Positions 18,948 to 27,501 of a DNA stretch of 64,000 nucleotides are shown piece by piece. The stretch covers positions 2,123,001 to 2,187,000 of the forward strand of contig NZ_CP095743.1 of the NCBI RefSeq assembly GCF_022049065.2. The letters run 5' to 3'. The number at the start of each line of letters is the position of its first letter. Position 1 is the first letter of the stretch. The notes below the pieces were generated by a model. It had not been told where the DNA came from. It was given only the letters and a program-made list of their open reading frames with translations, and did not search any database. The DNA comes from Niallia sp. Man26 (lineage in GTDB: Bacteria; Bacillota; Bacilli; Bacillales; Cytobacillaceae). The translations under genes and the position numbers were made by a program.

Positions 18948-19477
18948 CCCTCCAAGCTTATCTTTAACAGTTCTTTAGCTCGTTTTAACCTTGTCTTAAT
19001 CGTATTTTGATTCACATCTATGAGGCCAGAGATTTCTTTAATCGATAATTCCTCAAAATAATATAAATAAATTACTTCCCTATATTTGTCCGGCAAATGA
19101 AACACTGCTTTAACTAACTCTTGATCTTCATCTTTCTGGATAACTTGGTTTTCCACCTCTTTCTCAGCGCTTGGAATATGCCGTACTTCTTCTTCTGAAA
19201 AAACAATATGCTTATGATGCCAACTCCTTAAATAATCTTTACAATGATTAATAGCAATTCTCCAAATCCATGATTTTAAGGAGGATCTTTTTTGATATTG
19301 ATCTAACTTTTGATAACATTTCACAAATATTTCTTGCGTTAAATCTTCTGCAATCTCCCTCCTGCCTACATATGAATAGGCAAGATGCAATAATGACTGG
19401 CCATATTCATCCATAAGTTGATTCAATAGCTTTTCTCTATTTTGGATACTCAAATCTCCATTGATACTTTCTTCCAA
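18944..19477 (-). CDS. ECF-type RNA polymerase sigma factor
   Basis: A sigma-70 family factor with region 2 at the N-terminal half (LLHLAYSYVGRREIAEDLTQEIFVKCYQKL, WIWRIAINHCKDYLR) and region 4 at about 115-165 (LPDKYREVIYLYYFEELSIKEISGLIDVNQNTIKTRLKRAKELL). The frame opens at an ATG at 19501, but a strong GGAAGGGAG lies inside and points to the TTG at 19477 (177 residues); I prefer the latter with moderate certainty. First gene of the operon with PadR and HAAS-SEDS. No classical anti-sigma is present, so the membrane HAAS protein could fill that role; that is inference. Confidence 0.85.
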   Translation of the reverse strand: MEESINGDLSIQNREKLLNQLMDEYGQSLLHLAYSYVGRREIAEDLTQEIFVKCYQKLDQYQKRSSLKSWIWRIAINHCKDYLRSWHHKHIVFSEEEVRHIPSAEKEVENQVIQKDEDQELVKAVFHLPDKYREVIYLYYFEELSIKEISGLIDVNQNTIKTRLKRAKELLKISLEG

Positions 19478-19628
19478 TGCACACTGCTCCCTTCCACCCA
19501 TTAGACGATTCTCACTTAAAGGAAGTTTTTGTTTAGTATAAAAAAATGCGATACTCTAAAAAAACTATGTTACCAATGGTTTGGTCGATTTAATTCATGG
19601 TATAGGATATATAATGCACATCACTTGC

Positions 19629-19649
19629 AAAACGTAATGATTTCGATTA
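19629..19649 (+). promoter_or_regulatory. Probable Zur operator upstream of rpmE2
   Basis: The 21 bases match the B. subtilis Zur consensus (AAATCGTAATNATTACGATTT, as I recall it) at 18 positions with N counted as a match. Its left half has CGTAATGATT and the right half TCGATT. It lies about 35 bp before the rpmE2 ATG and just downstream of a TATAAT at 19610-19615, where a repressor would block transcription. Confidence 0.8.
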
Positions 19650-19684
19650 TCATGAGTAAGTAGTAAAAAATATGAGGTGATAAT

Positions 19685-19939
19685 ATGAAAGCAAATATAC
19701 ATCCAAATTATGAAAAAGTCGTATTTATGGATACGAACAGCGGCTTCAAATTTCTGACAGGTTCGACGAAAAAATCCAATGAGACTATTAAATGGGAGGA
19801 TGGCAATACTTATCCTCTTATTAAAGTAGAGACTAGTTCAGATTCACATCCATTTTACACAGGTAAGCAGAAATTTGCAGATAAAGGCGGAAGAGTGGAT
19901 CGCTTCCTGAAAAAGTACAATATGAAAGAAAACAATTAA
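19685..19939 (+). CDS. rpmE2: Zinc-independent ribosomal protein L31 type B
   Basis: An 84-residue L31 of type B (YtiA class). It lacks the CxxC pairs that bind zinc in the type A protein and keeps the family features [26 protein letters not shown] and [10 protein letters not shown]. In zinc shortage it replaces L31A on the 50S subunit and frees zinc. This fits the Zur-like operator 35 bp upstream. GAGGTG precedes the ATG. A second Zur-like site follows immediately downstream. Confidence 0.95.
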   Translation: MKANIHPNYEKVVFMDTNSGFKFLTGSTKKSNETIKWEDGNTYPLIKVETSSDSHPFYTGKQKFADKGGRVDRFLKKYNMKENN

Positions 19940-19964
19940 TGGAAATTGTTAATGGCTCTTTGGT

Positions 19965-19985
19965 AAATCGTAATAGTTACGATAA
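19965..19985 (+). promoter_or_regulatory. Second probable Zur operator, downstream of rpmE2
   Basis: Contains the perfect dyad TCGTAA-TAG-TTACGA (19968-19982), flanked by AA on the left and TA on the right; 18 of 21 positions match the Zur consensus with N counted as a match. It lies 49 bp before the ATG at 20034 and so is placed to control the downstream gene rather than rpmE2. Confidence 0.75.
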
Positions 19986-20033
19986 TTCTTTACTACTGAT
20001 TAGTATCTGCTTAAATAGCAAAGGTTGCCTATA

Positions 20034-20393
20034 ATGAGAAATGAAAAGTGGATGGAGATACTTGAAAGGAATTTCGTCAACACACTGCCACCGTTTAAGA
20101 AAGCAGTTTACCAATATATTGTAGATAAGGAAGAGTCTTTAGCACAGAAAGCTGATTCAAAAACACAGTTTCTATCACTTCTTAAAGAGCAGCTGCCGCA
20201 TCAAGAGGCAGCCGCTCACTTTAAGATGACATTAACGGAAGTAATCAGCTTAATGCACGAAACGGAAGATGAGATTAGTGAGGTTTTAGAAAGCAAAGCA
20301 AAAAAATATCAGTGGATTGACTGTACAGATGAAGTGAACGGCAATGGATTCAAGAAAACGGGCAATAGCCAATATTTTCTTTGTCTCTCTTAG
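20034..20393 (+). CDS. Unknown protein, possible HTH, preceded by a Zur-like site
   Basis: A 119-residue soluble protein I do not recognise. It begins MRNEKWMEILERNFVNTLPPF and is helical throughout. Residues about 58-85 (LPHQEAAAHFKMTLTEVISLMHETEDEI) look like a sigma region 4-type helix-turn-helix. The C-terminal part has one Asp-Cys (WIDCTDEVNGNG) and a terminal Cys. The ATG at 20034 is chosen over a TTG at 20025 because AAAGG lies ten bases upstream of the ATG. The Zur-like operator in front suggests zinc-starvation expression. Annotation by homology is not possible for me. Confidence 0.6.
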   Translation: MRNEKWMEILERNFVNTLPPFKKAVYQYIVDKEESLAQKADSKTQFLSLLKEQLPHQEAAAHFKMTLTEVISLMHETEDEISEVLESKAKKYQWIDCTDEVNGNGFKKTGNSQYFLCLS

Positions 20394-20419
20394 AGCCCTC
20401 ACTTATATTAGTAAGCTGA

Positions 20420-20447
20420 AACCAGAAATTTATATTTCTGGTTTTTT
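20420..20447 (+). terminator. Terminator after the unknown gene
   Basis: AACCAGAAAT and ATTTCTGGTT with a short TTA-type loop, followed by TTTTTT; it lies against the 3' end of the convergent amidohydrolase gene. Confidence 0.85.
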
Positions 20448-21778
20448 TATTCGTTGCTCCATACTAAATCTAGCAAATCATCCACTTCCTTCATTTTATT
20501 TACGTTTGGATTTTTTATAAGTTGACCATTTACCATTACCATCGTTATATTTGATAAAGTTTTGATATTTTCTAATGGATTATGGTCCATTACAATTAAA
20601 TCTGCTCGTTTTCCCATTTCAATCGTTCCAGTTAGATGATCTATGCCGAGAATTTCTGCATTTGTTTTTGTTGCCTTTTCAATTACCTGCAGTGAATCGA
20701 GCGACGTTTTTCGCATAAGATGGTCCAGCTCGCGCCACATATCATAGTGTGTCACAAATGGCATTGCTGCATCTGTACCAATCCCCATTTTTATCCCATG
20801 TTCTACCGCCTGCCTTACACTTGCTAGCATCGAATCGTAAACAAGCCGAGAGTTTTCTTGCACTGTTTCGCTCACTTTCGTCAGACTCAAATCCAATTTT
20901 GCGCTAGGATAACCAGCCTGCAAAGTAGGAATTAACGCTGTGTAACCCTTTAAGGCTCTAGGATTACATTTATACAGACTGATAATTTCCTCATCCATCT
21001 CCGCTCCATGTTCTATCGTATCAACCCCTCCCTTTAGTGCAACTCTTACTCCTTCCGTACTTTCCACATGTGCGGCAACACGTATGCCGATTTTATGAGC
21101 TTCCTCACATATGGCGGCAACTTCGTCCTCTGTCATTTGTAACCGGCCAGCTTCCCCGACCATTTTTGCATCTGTAACACCGCCGGTGACACAGATTTTA
21201 ATTAAATCCACCCCATGTTTAACATTTATTCTCACATTTCTTCTCGCCTCCCACGGAGAATCGCCGACTAAGGCTAAATAAGGTGCGCCGTGACCGCCTG
21301 TTACACTTAGGAAGTAGCCTGCTGTAAGTAGGTTCGGACCTACGAACTTGTGCGCATGAATCTCCTCCCTCAGCTCCACATCTTTATAAAAGAATTCACC
21401 TACGCTGCGCATCGTCGTTACACCAGAATGCAAGGCGGTTATGGCATTTTTTTTCATCCGTTTTTTTAAGATTCTTCTTCCTATCGATGTATCCAAAAGA
21501 TGGTGAAACGCAAAATTTAAAAGCTTTTCACTTACTGACAATGTAAAAGGCTTTCCGTCTGCAAACAGATGTACATGGGCGTTGATGAGGCCAGGCATTA
21601 CATAGTTCCCTGTTAAGTCTATGCTCTCATAATGACTTGGAACAACGAGATTGCTTGTCTTTTCGATTTGATGAATTCTCCCTTGTTCGTTTACTAATAT
21701 GGTCATATTTGTATCTGCAAATTTTTTCCCATCACCATAGATTATATGGCAATTATGTAAGGCATATCCTGTCTTCAT
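20447..21778 (-). CDS. Metal-dependent amidohydrolase family protein
   Basis: A 443-residue amidohydrolase-superfamily enzyme (imidazolonepropionase/Xaa-Pro dipeptidase-like). Metal ligands are visible: NAHVHLF, a probable carbamylated or bridging lysine in LIKICVTGG, HVES, EHGAE, and the aspartate in IGTDAAMP. The small beta-sandwich is formed by both termini. The open frame reaches 21820, but the ATG at 21778 has GGGAGGA seven bases upstream and begins MKTGYALHNC, so it is chosen. No signal peptide. A 21-bp perfect palindrome sits just upstream, and the TetR gene follows on the 5' side, so TetR control is likely. The substrate is unknown. Confidence 0.85.
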   Translation of the reverse strand: MKTGYALHNCHIIYGDGKKFADTNMTILVNEQGRIHQIEKTSNLVVPSHYESIDLTGNYVMPGLINAHVHLFADGKPFTLSVSEKLLNFAFHHLLDTSIGRRILKKRMKKNAITALHSGVTTMRSVGEFFYKDVELREEIHAHKFVGPNLLTAGYFLSVTGGHGAPYLALVGDSPWEARRNVRINVKHGVDLIKICVTGGVTDAKMVGEAGRLQMTEDEVAAICEEAHKIGIRVAAHVESTEGVRVALKGGVDTIEHGAEMDEEIISLYKCNPRALKGYTALIPTLQAGYPSAKLDLSLTKVSETVQENSRLVYDSMLASVRQAVEHGIKMGIGTDAAMPFVTHYDMWRELDHLMRKTSLDSLQVIEKATKTNAEILGIDHLTGTIEMGKRADLIVMDHNPLENIKTLSNITMVMVNGQLIKNPNVNKMKEVDDLLDLVWSNE

Positions 21779-21801
21779 GAGTGCTTCCTCCCATTTTTCA
21801 A

Positions 21802-21822
21802 AAATGAATAGTTTATTCATTT
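21802..21822. promoter_or_regulatory. Perfect 9-3-9 palindrome, probable TetR operator
   Basis: AAATGAATA, spacer GTT, TATTCATTT. It lies 24 bp upstream of the amidohydrolase start. A close variant is found in front of the tetR gene itself (22506-22524). Confidence 0.7.
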
Positions 21823-21879
21823 TTAGTTTTTAAAATAGTGATTCACCTTAAACTAAGTGAATCACTTTAGTGTACAGTA

Positions 21880-22497
21880 TTATTCATTTAAGCTTTTGAG
21901 TCCATGCAGCCTGTATATGCTAAGCACCTCAAATATCTGCTGTCTGCTTTCTATGCTCATCTCTCTCTTTAATAAGTCTAAAATCATGTTGACGAAACTA
22001 TTAGCGAGAATATTCAATAAAATAAAATTATCCTCACTGTTTATTTCATATCTTTTGTACGTACTCTTAACGTACGGCATTTTAGTTTCCATCATTAAAT
22101 CAATCAGCTCGTTTTTGGCATTGCTGTATTCCGTTCCTTGATTTTTTTCAAAAATAATCACAATCTGCTGATGATATTGGGTTAATAGATTAATCTGCTT
22201 TTGAAAAATATCTGTCCTTTTCTCCGTCCTCGCCTCATCAAACAATGTCTGGTTATCAAAATGAATGCTTTCAACTAACACCTTTTGCAAATAATCGACT
22301 AAGGATGGTGGAACGACCGAATAAAACAAATCGTTTTTATTTTTGAAATACGTATAAATATTTCCGACTGAAATTTGAATTTCTTCAGCGATATCGCTCA
22401 TTTTTGCATTCAAAAATCCTTTGTTAAAAAACACTTTCAAGGCGGCAGCTTCGATTTGTTTTTTTACTTCCTCTTTTTTTGACTGGATAATAACCAC
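21880..22497 (-). CDS. TetR/AcrR family transcriptional regulator
   Basis: A 205-residue TetR regulator. The N-terminal HTH (residues about 12-58) reads IEAAALKVFFNKGFLNAKMSDIAEEIQISVGNIYTYFKNKNDLFYSVV; the rest is a helical ligand-binding and dimerisation domain. The frame opens with GTG at 22497, which overlaps the only ribosome-site-like AGAGGTGG, so the true start may be a few codons inside, possibly at a non-standard ATT or ATC; unresolved. Operator-like palindromes lie before this gene and before the downstream amidohydrolase, indicating autoregulation and control of that gene. Confidence 0.85.
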   Translation of the reverse strand: MVIIQSKKEEVKKQIEAAALKVFFNKGFLNAKMSDIAEEIQISVGNIYTYFKNKNDLFYSVVPPSLVDYLQKVLVESIHFDNQTLFDEARTEKRTDIFQKQINLLTQYHQQIVIIFEKNQGTEYSNAKNELIDLMMETKMPYVKSTYKRYEINSEDNFILLNILANSFVNMILDLLKREMSIESRQQIFEVLSIYRLHGLKSLNE

Positions 22498-22505
22498 CTC
22501 TTAAT

Positions 22506-22524
22506 AATGAATGGTGTATTCACT
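22506..22524. promoter_or_regulatory. Second TetR-operator-like palindrome
   Basis: AATGAATG, GTG, TATTCACT: the same architecture as the site at 21802-21822 with two changes in the arms. It lies immediately upstream of the tetR start. Confidence 0.6.
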
Positions 22525-22580
22525 ATTAATTTAGTTTAATTCTTGGTTGCTGTCAAATAATTGTAACTGGATGTAGAAAA

Positions 22581-23021
22581 TCAAAAAGAGATCTTTTCCT
22601 CAAACTCACTTTTCATAACGATTATGGGTTGTGATAATCCAAATCTCATTAAAGAATCTAAAAATGAAGCAAGAGAATCAAGTGAATCGGTCCTTACTTT
22701 TAGTAAATAGTTGGCTTCCCCACTGACACGATATAAATCTACTACTTCAGGCGCCACTTCACAGTATGTGATAAAATCAGCGCACTTGCTCGTTTTAAAC
22801 ATGATGAACGTTAAGATATTTTTATTAATTTTAGAAGGTTCAAACTTTGCTTTATAACCAGCTATTACCCCTTGCTCTTCAAGCTTATTAATTCTTTCTT
22901 TGACAGCTGGCTGCGTCATGGATATAACTCTGCCGATTTCAGAGACAGGTATCCTTGCGTTTTCAAATAATAAATTCATAATTTTATAATCTGTTTCATC
23001 CAGTTTTACTGTATTTTTCAT
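22581..23021 (-). CDS. Lrp/AsnC family transcriptional regulator
   Basis: A 146-residue Lrp-type regulator: HTH at about 8-60 (KIMNLLFENARIPVSEIGRVISMTQPAVKERINKLEEQGVI) and RAM domain at about 65-140 with VDLYRVSGEANYLLKVRTDS. An AAGGGGA ribosome site precedes the ATG. It is divergent from the SDR gene at 23189 over a 167-bp AT-rich gap, so it may regulate that gene. Confidence 0.9.
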   Translation of the reverse strand: MKNTVKLDETDYKIMNLLFENARIPVSEIGRVISMTQPAVKERINKLEEQGVIAGYKAKFEPSKINKNILTFIMFKTSKCADFITYCEVAPEVVDLYRVSGEANYLLKVRTDSLDSLASFLDSLMRFGLSQPIIVMKSEFEEKISF

Positions 23022-23188
23022 GGTTAGTTCCCCTTCTTTATTTTATAAAGTAATTACGGCAATATGTCTTTAAAATCACAAGCCAAATGAGTTTTCTTTT
23101 TATAATTATATATTTAGTTTTCTGATAATTCCAATAAAATATAAGTATGCTTTAAATAATAATTCACATTAATGGGGCGTGATTATAT

Positions 23189-23953
23189 ATGAAGAATTTA
23201 CAAGACAAAATAGCTTTAGTAACAGGTGCCAGCCGTGGAATTGGCCGTGCAATCGCCAAAAGGTTAGCAGATGACGGGGCCATCGTTGCTGTTCATTATG
23301 GAAGCAATCAAAAGGCTGCTGATGCTACGGTTAAGGAAATTATCGCTGCAGGCGGTGATGCTTTCTCCATTCCAGCTGATTTACAGTCTTTGCACGGAGT
23401 AAAAAAACTGCTGCAGCAATTAGATGAAAAGCTGTTAGAAAAAACTAGCTCCGTCTCATTTGATATATTAGTAAATAATGCAGGTATTGGAACGCAAGGA
23501 ACCATTGAAAATACAACAGAAGAAATCTTCGATGAAATCATAGATATTAATATTAAAGCACCTTTTTTCCTCATACAGAATGCCATACCAAGACTAAGAG
23601 AAAAGGGACGCATCATTAACATTTCATCTGCAGAAGTACGGATTGGTTTAACAGGGTCGATTGCCTATGGTTTGAGTAAAGGAGCGCTTAACACGATGAC
23701 ACTTCCATTAGCAAAACACCTTGGTGAACGTGATATAACAGTTAATACTATTATGCCTGGGTATACAAAGACAGATATCAATTCCAAGCTGCTGGATAAT
23801 CCGGAGATTAAAAAGTTCGCCACTGAATCCTCCGTATTCCACCGCTTAGGTAAAGTGGAAGATATTGCAGACGTTGTTTCATTTCTTGCTTCCTCTGACA
23901 GCCGTTGGATAACTGGCCAAATTATAGATGCTTCTGGAGGATTTAGTCTATAA
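23189..23953 (+). CDS. SDR family oxidoreductase
   Basis: A 254-residue short-chain dehydrogenase. The NAD(P) motif TGASRGIG lies at residues about 13-20, NNAG at about 96-99, the catalytic Ser is in INISSAEVRIG, and the YxxxK is in YGLSKGALN. The C-terminal RLGKVEDIADVVSFLASSDSRWITGQIIDASGG is typical of classical SDRs. The Arg after TGAS suggests NADP preference. The substrate is unknown. Divergently paired with an Lrp regulator. Confidence 0.9.
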   Translation: MKNLQDKIALVTGASRGIGRAIAKRLADDGAIVAVHYGSNQKAADATVKEIIAAGGDAFSIPADLQSLHGVKKLLQQLDEKLLEKTSSVSFDILVNNAGIGTQGTIENTTEEIFDEIIDINIKAPFFLIQNAIPRLREKGRIINISSAEVRIGLTGSIAYGLSKGALNTMTLPLAKHLGERDITVNTIMPGYTKTDINSKLLDNPEIKKFATESSVFHRLGKVEDIADVVSFLASSDSRWITGQIIDASGGFSL

Positions 23954-24093
23954 TTCCCCCCTACCTCTAGTTAACTGTTTGTTATATCGGTATATCTATT
24001 CCGATTAACTAGTAAAACTTCGACTTTATTTATCGGAATTTTCCTCCTATAATCTATAGAGACACAACTAAATAGATAGATAGGATGAACATA

Positions 24094-24807
24094 ATGATTT
24101 TACTGGGAGCAATAGTTAATGGAGTAGGTATCATGATTGGTGCACTACTTGGCAGTGTCCTTCGCCGTATACCTAACAATATGAAGGACGCTGTTATGAA
24201 TATAATGGGTTTGTCTATTGTCGTATTAGGAATTCAAATGGCACTTAAAACGGCGAATTTTACGATTGTGATTTTGAGCCTTTCGTTAGGTGCAATTATT
24301 GGTGAATTATTAGCGATAGAAGATAAAATAAGCAAGCTTGGACAATGGATAGAAGCAAAGGTTGGTTCTGACAAGCAGGGAAGCATCTCACAAGGCTTTG
24401 TTACAGGTACGTTAATATTTGCAATTGGAGCAATGGGGATTATTGGAGCTCTCGACAGCGGGATTCGCGGCAATCATGATGTTTTATTTACAAAATCGAT
24501 TATTGATTCATTTATCGCACTTATATTGACTTCCACTTTAGGAATCGGCGTTCTTTTTTCAGCTGTTCCTGTTATTATTTATGAAGGGCTAATTGCTGTT
24601 TTTGCAACCCAGATTGATCGTGTGATTCCGCAGCAATTAATGGATCAATTTATTTTGGAAATGTCAGCTACCGGCGGGGTTATGATTATGACGATTGGCT
24701 TAAATTTAATAGGGCTGACCAAATTTAAAGTGGCAAATCTTCTGCCTGGAATTCTCGTAGTTTTATTGCTTGTTTCCATTATGTATGGTTATAATATTTA
24801 TTTTTAA
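24094..24807 (+). CDS. DUF554 membrane protein
   Basis: A 237-residue integral membrane protein of the DUF554 family (YdfK/YqgA type): ILLGAIVNGVGIMIGALLGSVL at the N-terminus and GALDSGIRGNHDVLFTKSIIDSFIALIL in the middle are family hallmarks; seven hydrophobic segments. The start is put at the second ATG (24094), since the first at 24085 lies on top of the AGG ribosome site. Function is not established. Single gene with a terminator. Confidence 0.87.
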   Translation: MILLGAIVNGVGIMIGALLGSVLRRIPNNMKDAVMNIMGLSIVVLGIQMALKTANFTIVILSLSLGAIIGELLAIEDKISKLGQWIEAKVGSDKQGSISQGFVTGTLIFAIGAMGIIGALDSGIRGNHDVLFTKSIIDSFIALILTSTLGIGVLFSAVPVIIYEGLIAVFATQIDRVIPQQLMDQFILEMSATGGVMIMTIGLNLIGLTKFKVANLLPGILVVLLLVSIMYGYNIYF

Positions 24808-24821
24808 TCGCTTTTGAAATC

Positions 24822-24852
24822 AAACAGGCAGAAAGTATTTTCTGCCTGTTTT
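24822..24852. terminator. Terminator between DUF554 and trpA
   Basis: AAACAGGCAGAAA (24822-24834) and TTTCTGCCTGTTT (from 24838); T run on the plus side. It probably also ends the convergent trp operon. Confidence 0.85.
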
Positions 24853-24874
24853 TCATATGGATGAATTTTGCTTC

Positions 24875-25654
24875 TTAAACAGAAACCCTCTTGCTGGCTG
24901 CTATTAAGCTTCTAATTCCTTCTAAATCATTTTTCTCAAATAACTCAATAATTTTGCTGCCGACAATAACGCCGTCACAATATTGCGTCATGTCTTTCAC
25001 ATGCTGTGGGGTGGAGATGCCAAAGCCTGCCAACACTGGAATAGGGCTGACTTCTTTCACTTTAAGCAGATGCTCTCCTAGCTGTTCTTGAAAGACTGTT
25101 CTTGCCCCAGTGATTCCTGTTACGGTGACTGCATATAAAAAGCCATTGCCTTTTTTGGCTATCTGTGCAATTCTATCTAATGAACTTGTTAATGTTACAA
25201 GTCGGATGATTTCGATGTGATGCTTGTCAGCAGCAGCTTGCACTAGGCCTTCTTCTTCAATTGGCATATCTGGCACGATTATGCCGTTAACGCCTGACTC
25301 TTCGCATGATTGAAAGAAATCCTCAATGCCATAGGCAATGATTGGATTTAAATACGTCATAAAAACAATCGGGATGGTTGTCGTTTCCCGGAAGGAAGTT
25401 AATGTTTGAAACACTTTCTTCAATGTTGTTCCTGCTTGAAGTGCCCGAATTCCGGCAGCTTGAATGATCGGTCCGTCTGCAACAGGGTCGGAAAACGGAA
25501 TCCCAAGCTCGATTGCTGTTGCTCCGCTGCTTTCAAGAAATTTAATTTTTTCCTCTAATGTGTCTAGGCCGCCATCGCCTGCCATAATATATGGAACAAA
25601 GGCTTTGTCGCCATTCTTTTCAACTTGTGCAAAACGCTCTGCAATTGTCACCAT
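24875..25654 (-). CDS. trpA: Tryptophan synthase alpha chain
   Basis: A 259-residue TIM-barrel alpha subunit that cleaves indole-3-glycerol phosphate to indole and glyceraldehyde 3-phosphate. Catalytic Glu in ATAIELGIPFSDPVADGP (signature) and Asp in this same loop; GFLYAVTVTGITGAR and GFGISTPQHV form the phosphate site. It starts one base after the trpB stop and closes the trp operon. Confidence 0.97.
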   Translation of the reverse strand: MVTIAERFAQVEKNGDKAFVPYIMAGDGGLDTLEEKIKFLESSGATAIELGIPFSDPVADGPIIQAAGIRALQAGTTLKKVFQTLTSFRETTTIPIVFMTYLNPIIAYGIEDFFQSCEESGVNGIIVPDMPIEEEGLVQAAADKHHIEIIRLVTLTSSLDRIAQIAKKGNGFLYAVTVTGITGARTVFQEQLGEHLLKVKEVSPIPVLAGFGISTPQHVKDMTQYCDGVIVGSKIIELFEKNDLEGIRSLIAASKRVSV

Positions 25655-25655
25655 C

Positions 25656-26858
25656 TTATTGATTCACTCCCATTCTGTCCATTACTGTATTAACATCTTT
25701 ATCGCCTCTGCCAGATAAGCAAACGACTATCGCTTCCTCTTCGTTCATTTTAGGTGCATGCTTCAAGCAATAAGCAATTGCATGAGAGCTTTCTAATGCA
25801 GGAATAATTCCTTCTAGTCTGCACAGCAGCTGCAATGCTTCAAACGCTTCATCATCTGTGACCGATTCATAATTCACTCTGCCGATATCATTTAAATAGC
25901 TGTGTTCTGGTCCAACGCCAGGATAATCAAGTCCTGCCGAAATGCTGTGCGCTTCTTGAATTTGTCCATCCTCGTCCTGCAATAAATACATATAAGAACC
26001 GTGAAGCACTCCGGGTTTGCCTTTCGTTAAGGATGCAGCGTGTTTATCTGTATCTAGTCCGTGTCCTGATGCTTCTACACCATAAAGAGCAACATCTTCA
26101 TCCTCAATAAATGGATAGAACATGCCCATCGCATTGCTGCCGCCGCCGATACATGCAATCACTGCTTCTGGGAGTCTTCCTTCCTTTTCCAAAAACTGTG
26201 CCTTCGTCTCTGTTCCGATGACGCTTTGGAAATCACGGACCATCATTGGAAATGGATGTGGTCCCATAACAGATCCAAGTATATAGTGGGTGTCCATTAC
26301 ATTAGTAACCCAATATCTTAGTGCCTCATTACATGCATCCTTCAATGTCGCACTTCCAGAGGTAACACTTTCGACCTTTGCTCCAAGAAGCTCCATCCGG
26401 AATACATTCAGTTTCTGTCTTCTAATATCCTCTTCGCCCATAAATATCGTACATTCTAAACCGAGCAGCGCACAGGCAGTAGCTGTTGCAACACCATGCT
26501 GGCCTGCTCCAGTTTCGGCAACGACCTTTGTTTTACCCATGCGTTTTGCCAAAAGCGCCTGGCCGATAGCATTATTGATTTTATGTGCTCCTGTGTGGTT
26601 CAAATCTTCTCTTTTTAAGTAAATTTTCGCTCCGTTTAAATGCTTTGTAAGTCTTTCAGCATAATAAAGGGGTGTTTCTCTGCCAACATAATCCTTCAGC
26701 AAATAATTTAATTCCTCTTGGAATGCCGGGTCTTTTTTTGCCTCGATATAAGCATTTTCCAATTCAACAACTGCTGTCATTAATGTTTCTGGAACATATC
26801 TTCCTCCATAAATACCGAAATGTCCTGTGCTGTCTGGATATGAATAGTTAACTGTCAT
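25656..26858 (-). CDS. trpB: Tryptophan synthase beta chain
   Basis: A 400-residue PLP enzyme that condenses indole with serine. The PLP lysine is in [13 protein letters not shown], the substrate loop is AETGAGQHG, and the phosphate-binding loop is IGGGSNAMG. The N-terminus [14 protein letters not shown] marks the TrpB1 class that pairs with TrpA. AGGAGG precedes the ATG. Confidence 0.98.
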   Translation of the reverse strand: MTVNYSYPDSTGHFGIYGGRYVPETLMTAVVELENAYIEAKKDPAFQEELNYLLKDYVGRETPLYYAERLTKHLNGAKIYLKREDLNHTGAHKINNAIGQALLAKRMGKTKVVAETGAGQHGVATATACALLGLECTIFMGEEDIRRQKLNVFRMELLGAKVESVTSGSATLKDACNEALRYWVTNVMDTHYILGSVMGPHPFPMMVRDFQSVIGTETKAQFLEKEGRLPEAVIACIGGGSNAMGMFYPFIEDEDVALYGVEASGHGLDTDKHAASLTKGKPGVLHGSYMYLLQDEDGQIQEAHSISAGLDYPGVGPEHSYLNDIGRVNYESVTDDEAFEALQLLCRLEGIIPALESSHAIAYCLKHAPKMNEEEAIVVCLSGRGDKDVNTVMDRMGVNQ

Positions 26859-26872
26859 GATTGTCGCTCCTC

Positions 26873-27487
26873 CTATTTGTTTACTGCTTGAAGTGCTTCC
26901 TGTAAAAATCCTTCAATCTTCTGCAAATCCTTTTTCCCATCTGTTTCTACACCGCTTGATACATCGAGCATAAAGGGATCGACCATTGTCTTCGCCTGGT
27001 TTACATTGTCTTTATGTAAGCCTCCTGCAAGAATGACTTTTTTGCCTTTAAAGTCATAGTTTTTTACGATATTCCAATCAAACGCTTTGCCATTTCCGCC
27101 AAAGTACCTCTCCCGCGCACTATCCAACAGGATATAATCAGACTGAAAATCCGCAATTATTTCCAAATCGCTTTCTTCCTTTATGCTGAACGCCTTTATT
27201 ACTGGCAATTCAAAGGAAGATGCATATTCACTCGATTCATCTCCATGAAGCTGAATGACATTAATGCCTGAAATCCGGACAATTTCATCGATTCTTTCTC
27301 TTGTTTCATTGACGAACACCCCAACTTTCCAGATGTCATCAGGAAGCTTATCGATAATCGTTCTGGCTGTTTCCGGCTCGATTTTCCGTTTGCTGTCTGC
27401 AAAGACAAATCCGATAGCTTTCGCTCCATTTTGAACGGCGCAAAGTGCTTCTTCTTCTGCTCTTATCCCGCATATTTTGACATTCAT
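26873..27487 (-). CDS. trpF: Phosphoribosylanthranilate isomerase
   Basis: A 204-residue TIM barrel catalysing the Amadori rearrangement of phosphoribosylanthranilate. The catalytic Cys is in MNVKICGIR and the catalytic Asp in [14 protein letters not shown] and [11 protein letters not shown] are family segments. AAGGAAG lies about nine bases before the ATG. Located 14 bp after trpC. Confidence 0.95.
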   Translation of the reverse strand: MNVKICGIRAEEEALCAVQNGAKAIGFVFADSKRKIEPETARTIIDKLPDDIWKVGVFVNETRERIDEIVRISGINVIQLHGDESSEYASSFELPVIKAFSIKEESDLEIIADFQSDYILLDSARERYFGGNGKAFDWNIVKNYDFKGKKVILAGGLHKDNVNQAKTMVDPFMLDVSSGVETDGKKDLQKIEGFLQEALQAVNK

Positions 27488-27501
27488 ACATGGTCACTTC
27501 C

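Noticed and set aside
27199..27429. A minus-strand frame inside trpF
   Set aside because: It overlaps the catalytic region of trpF completely, has no ribosome site and no recognisable family.
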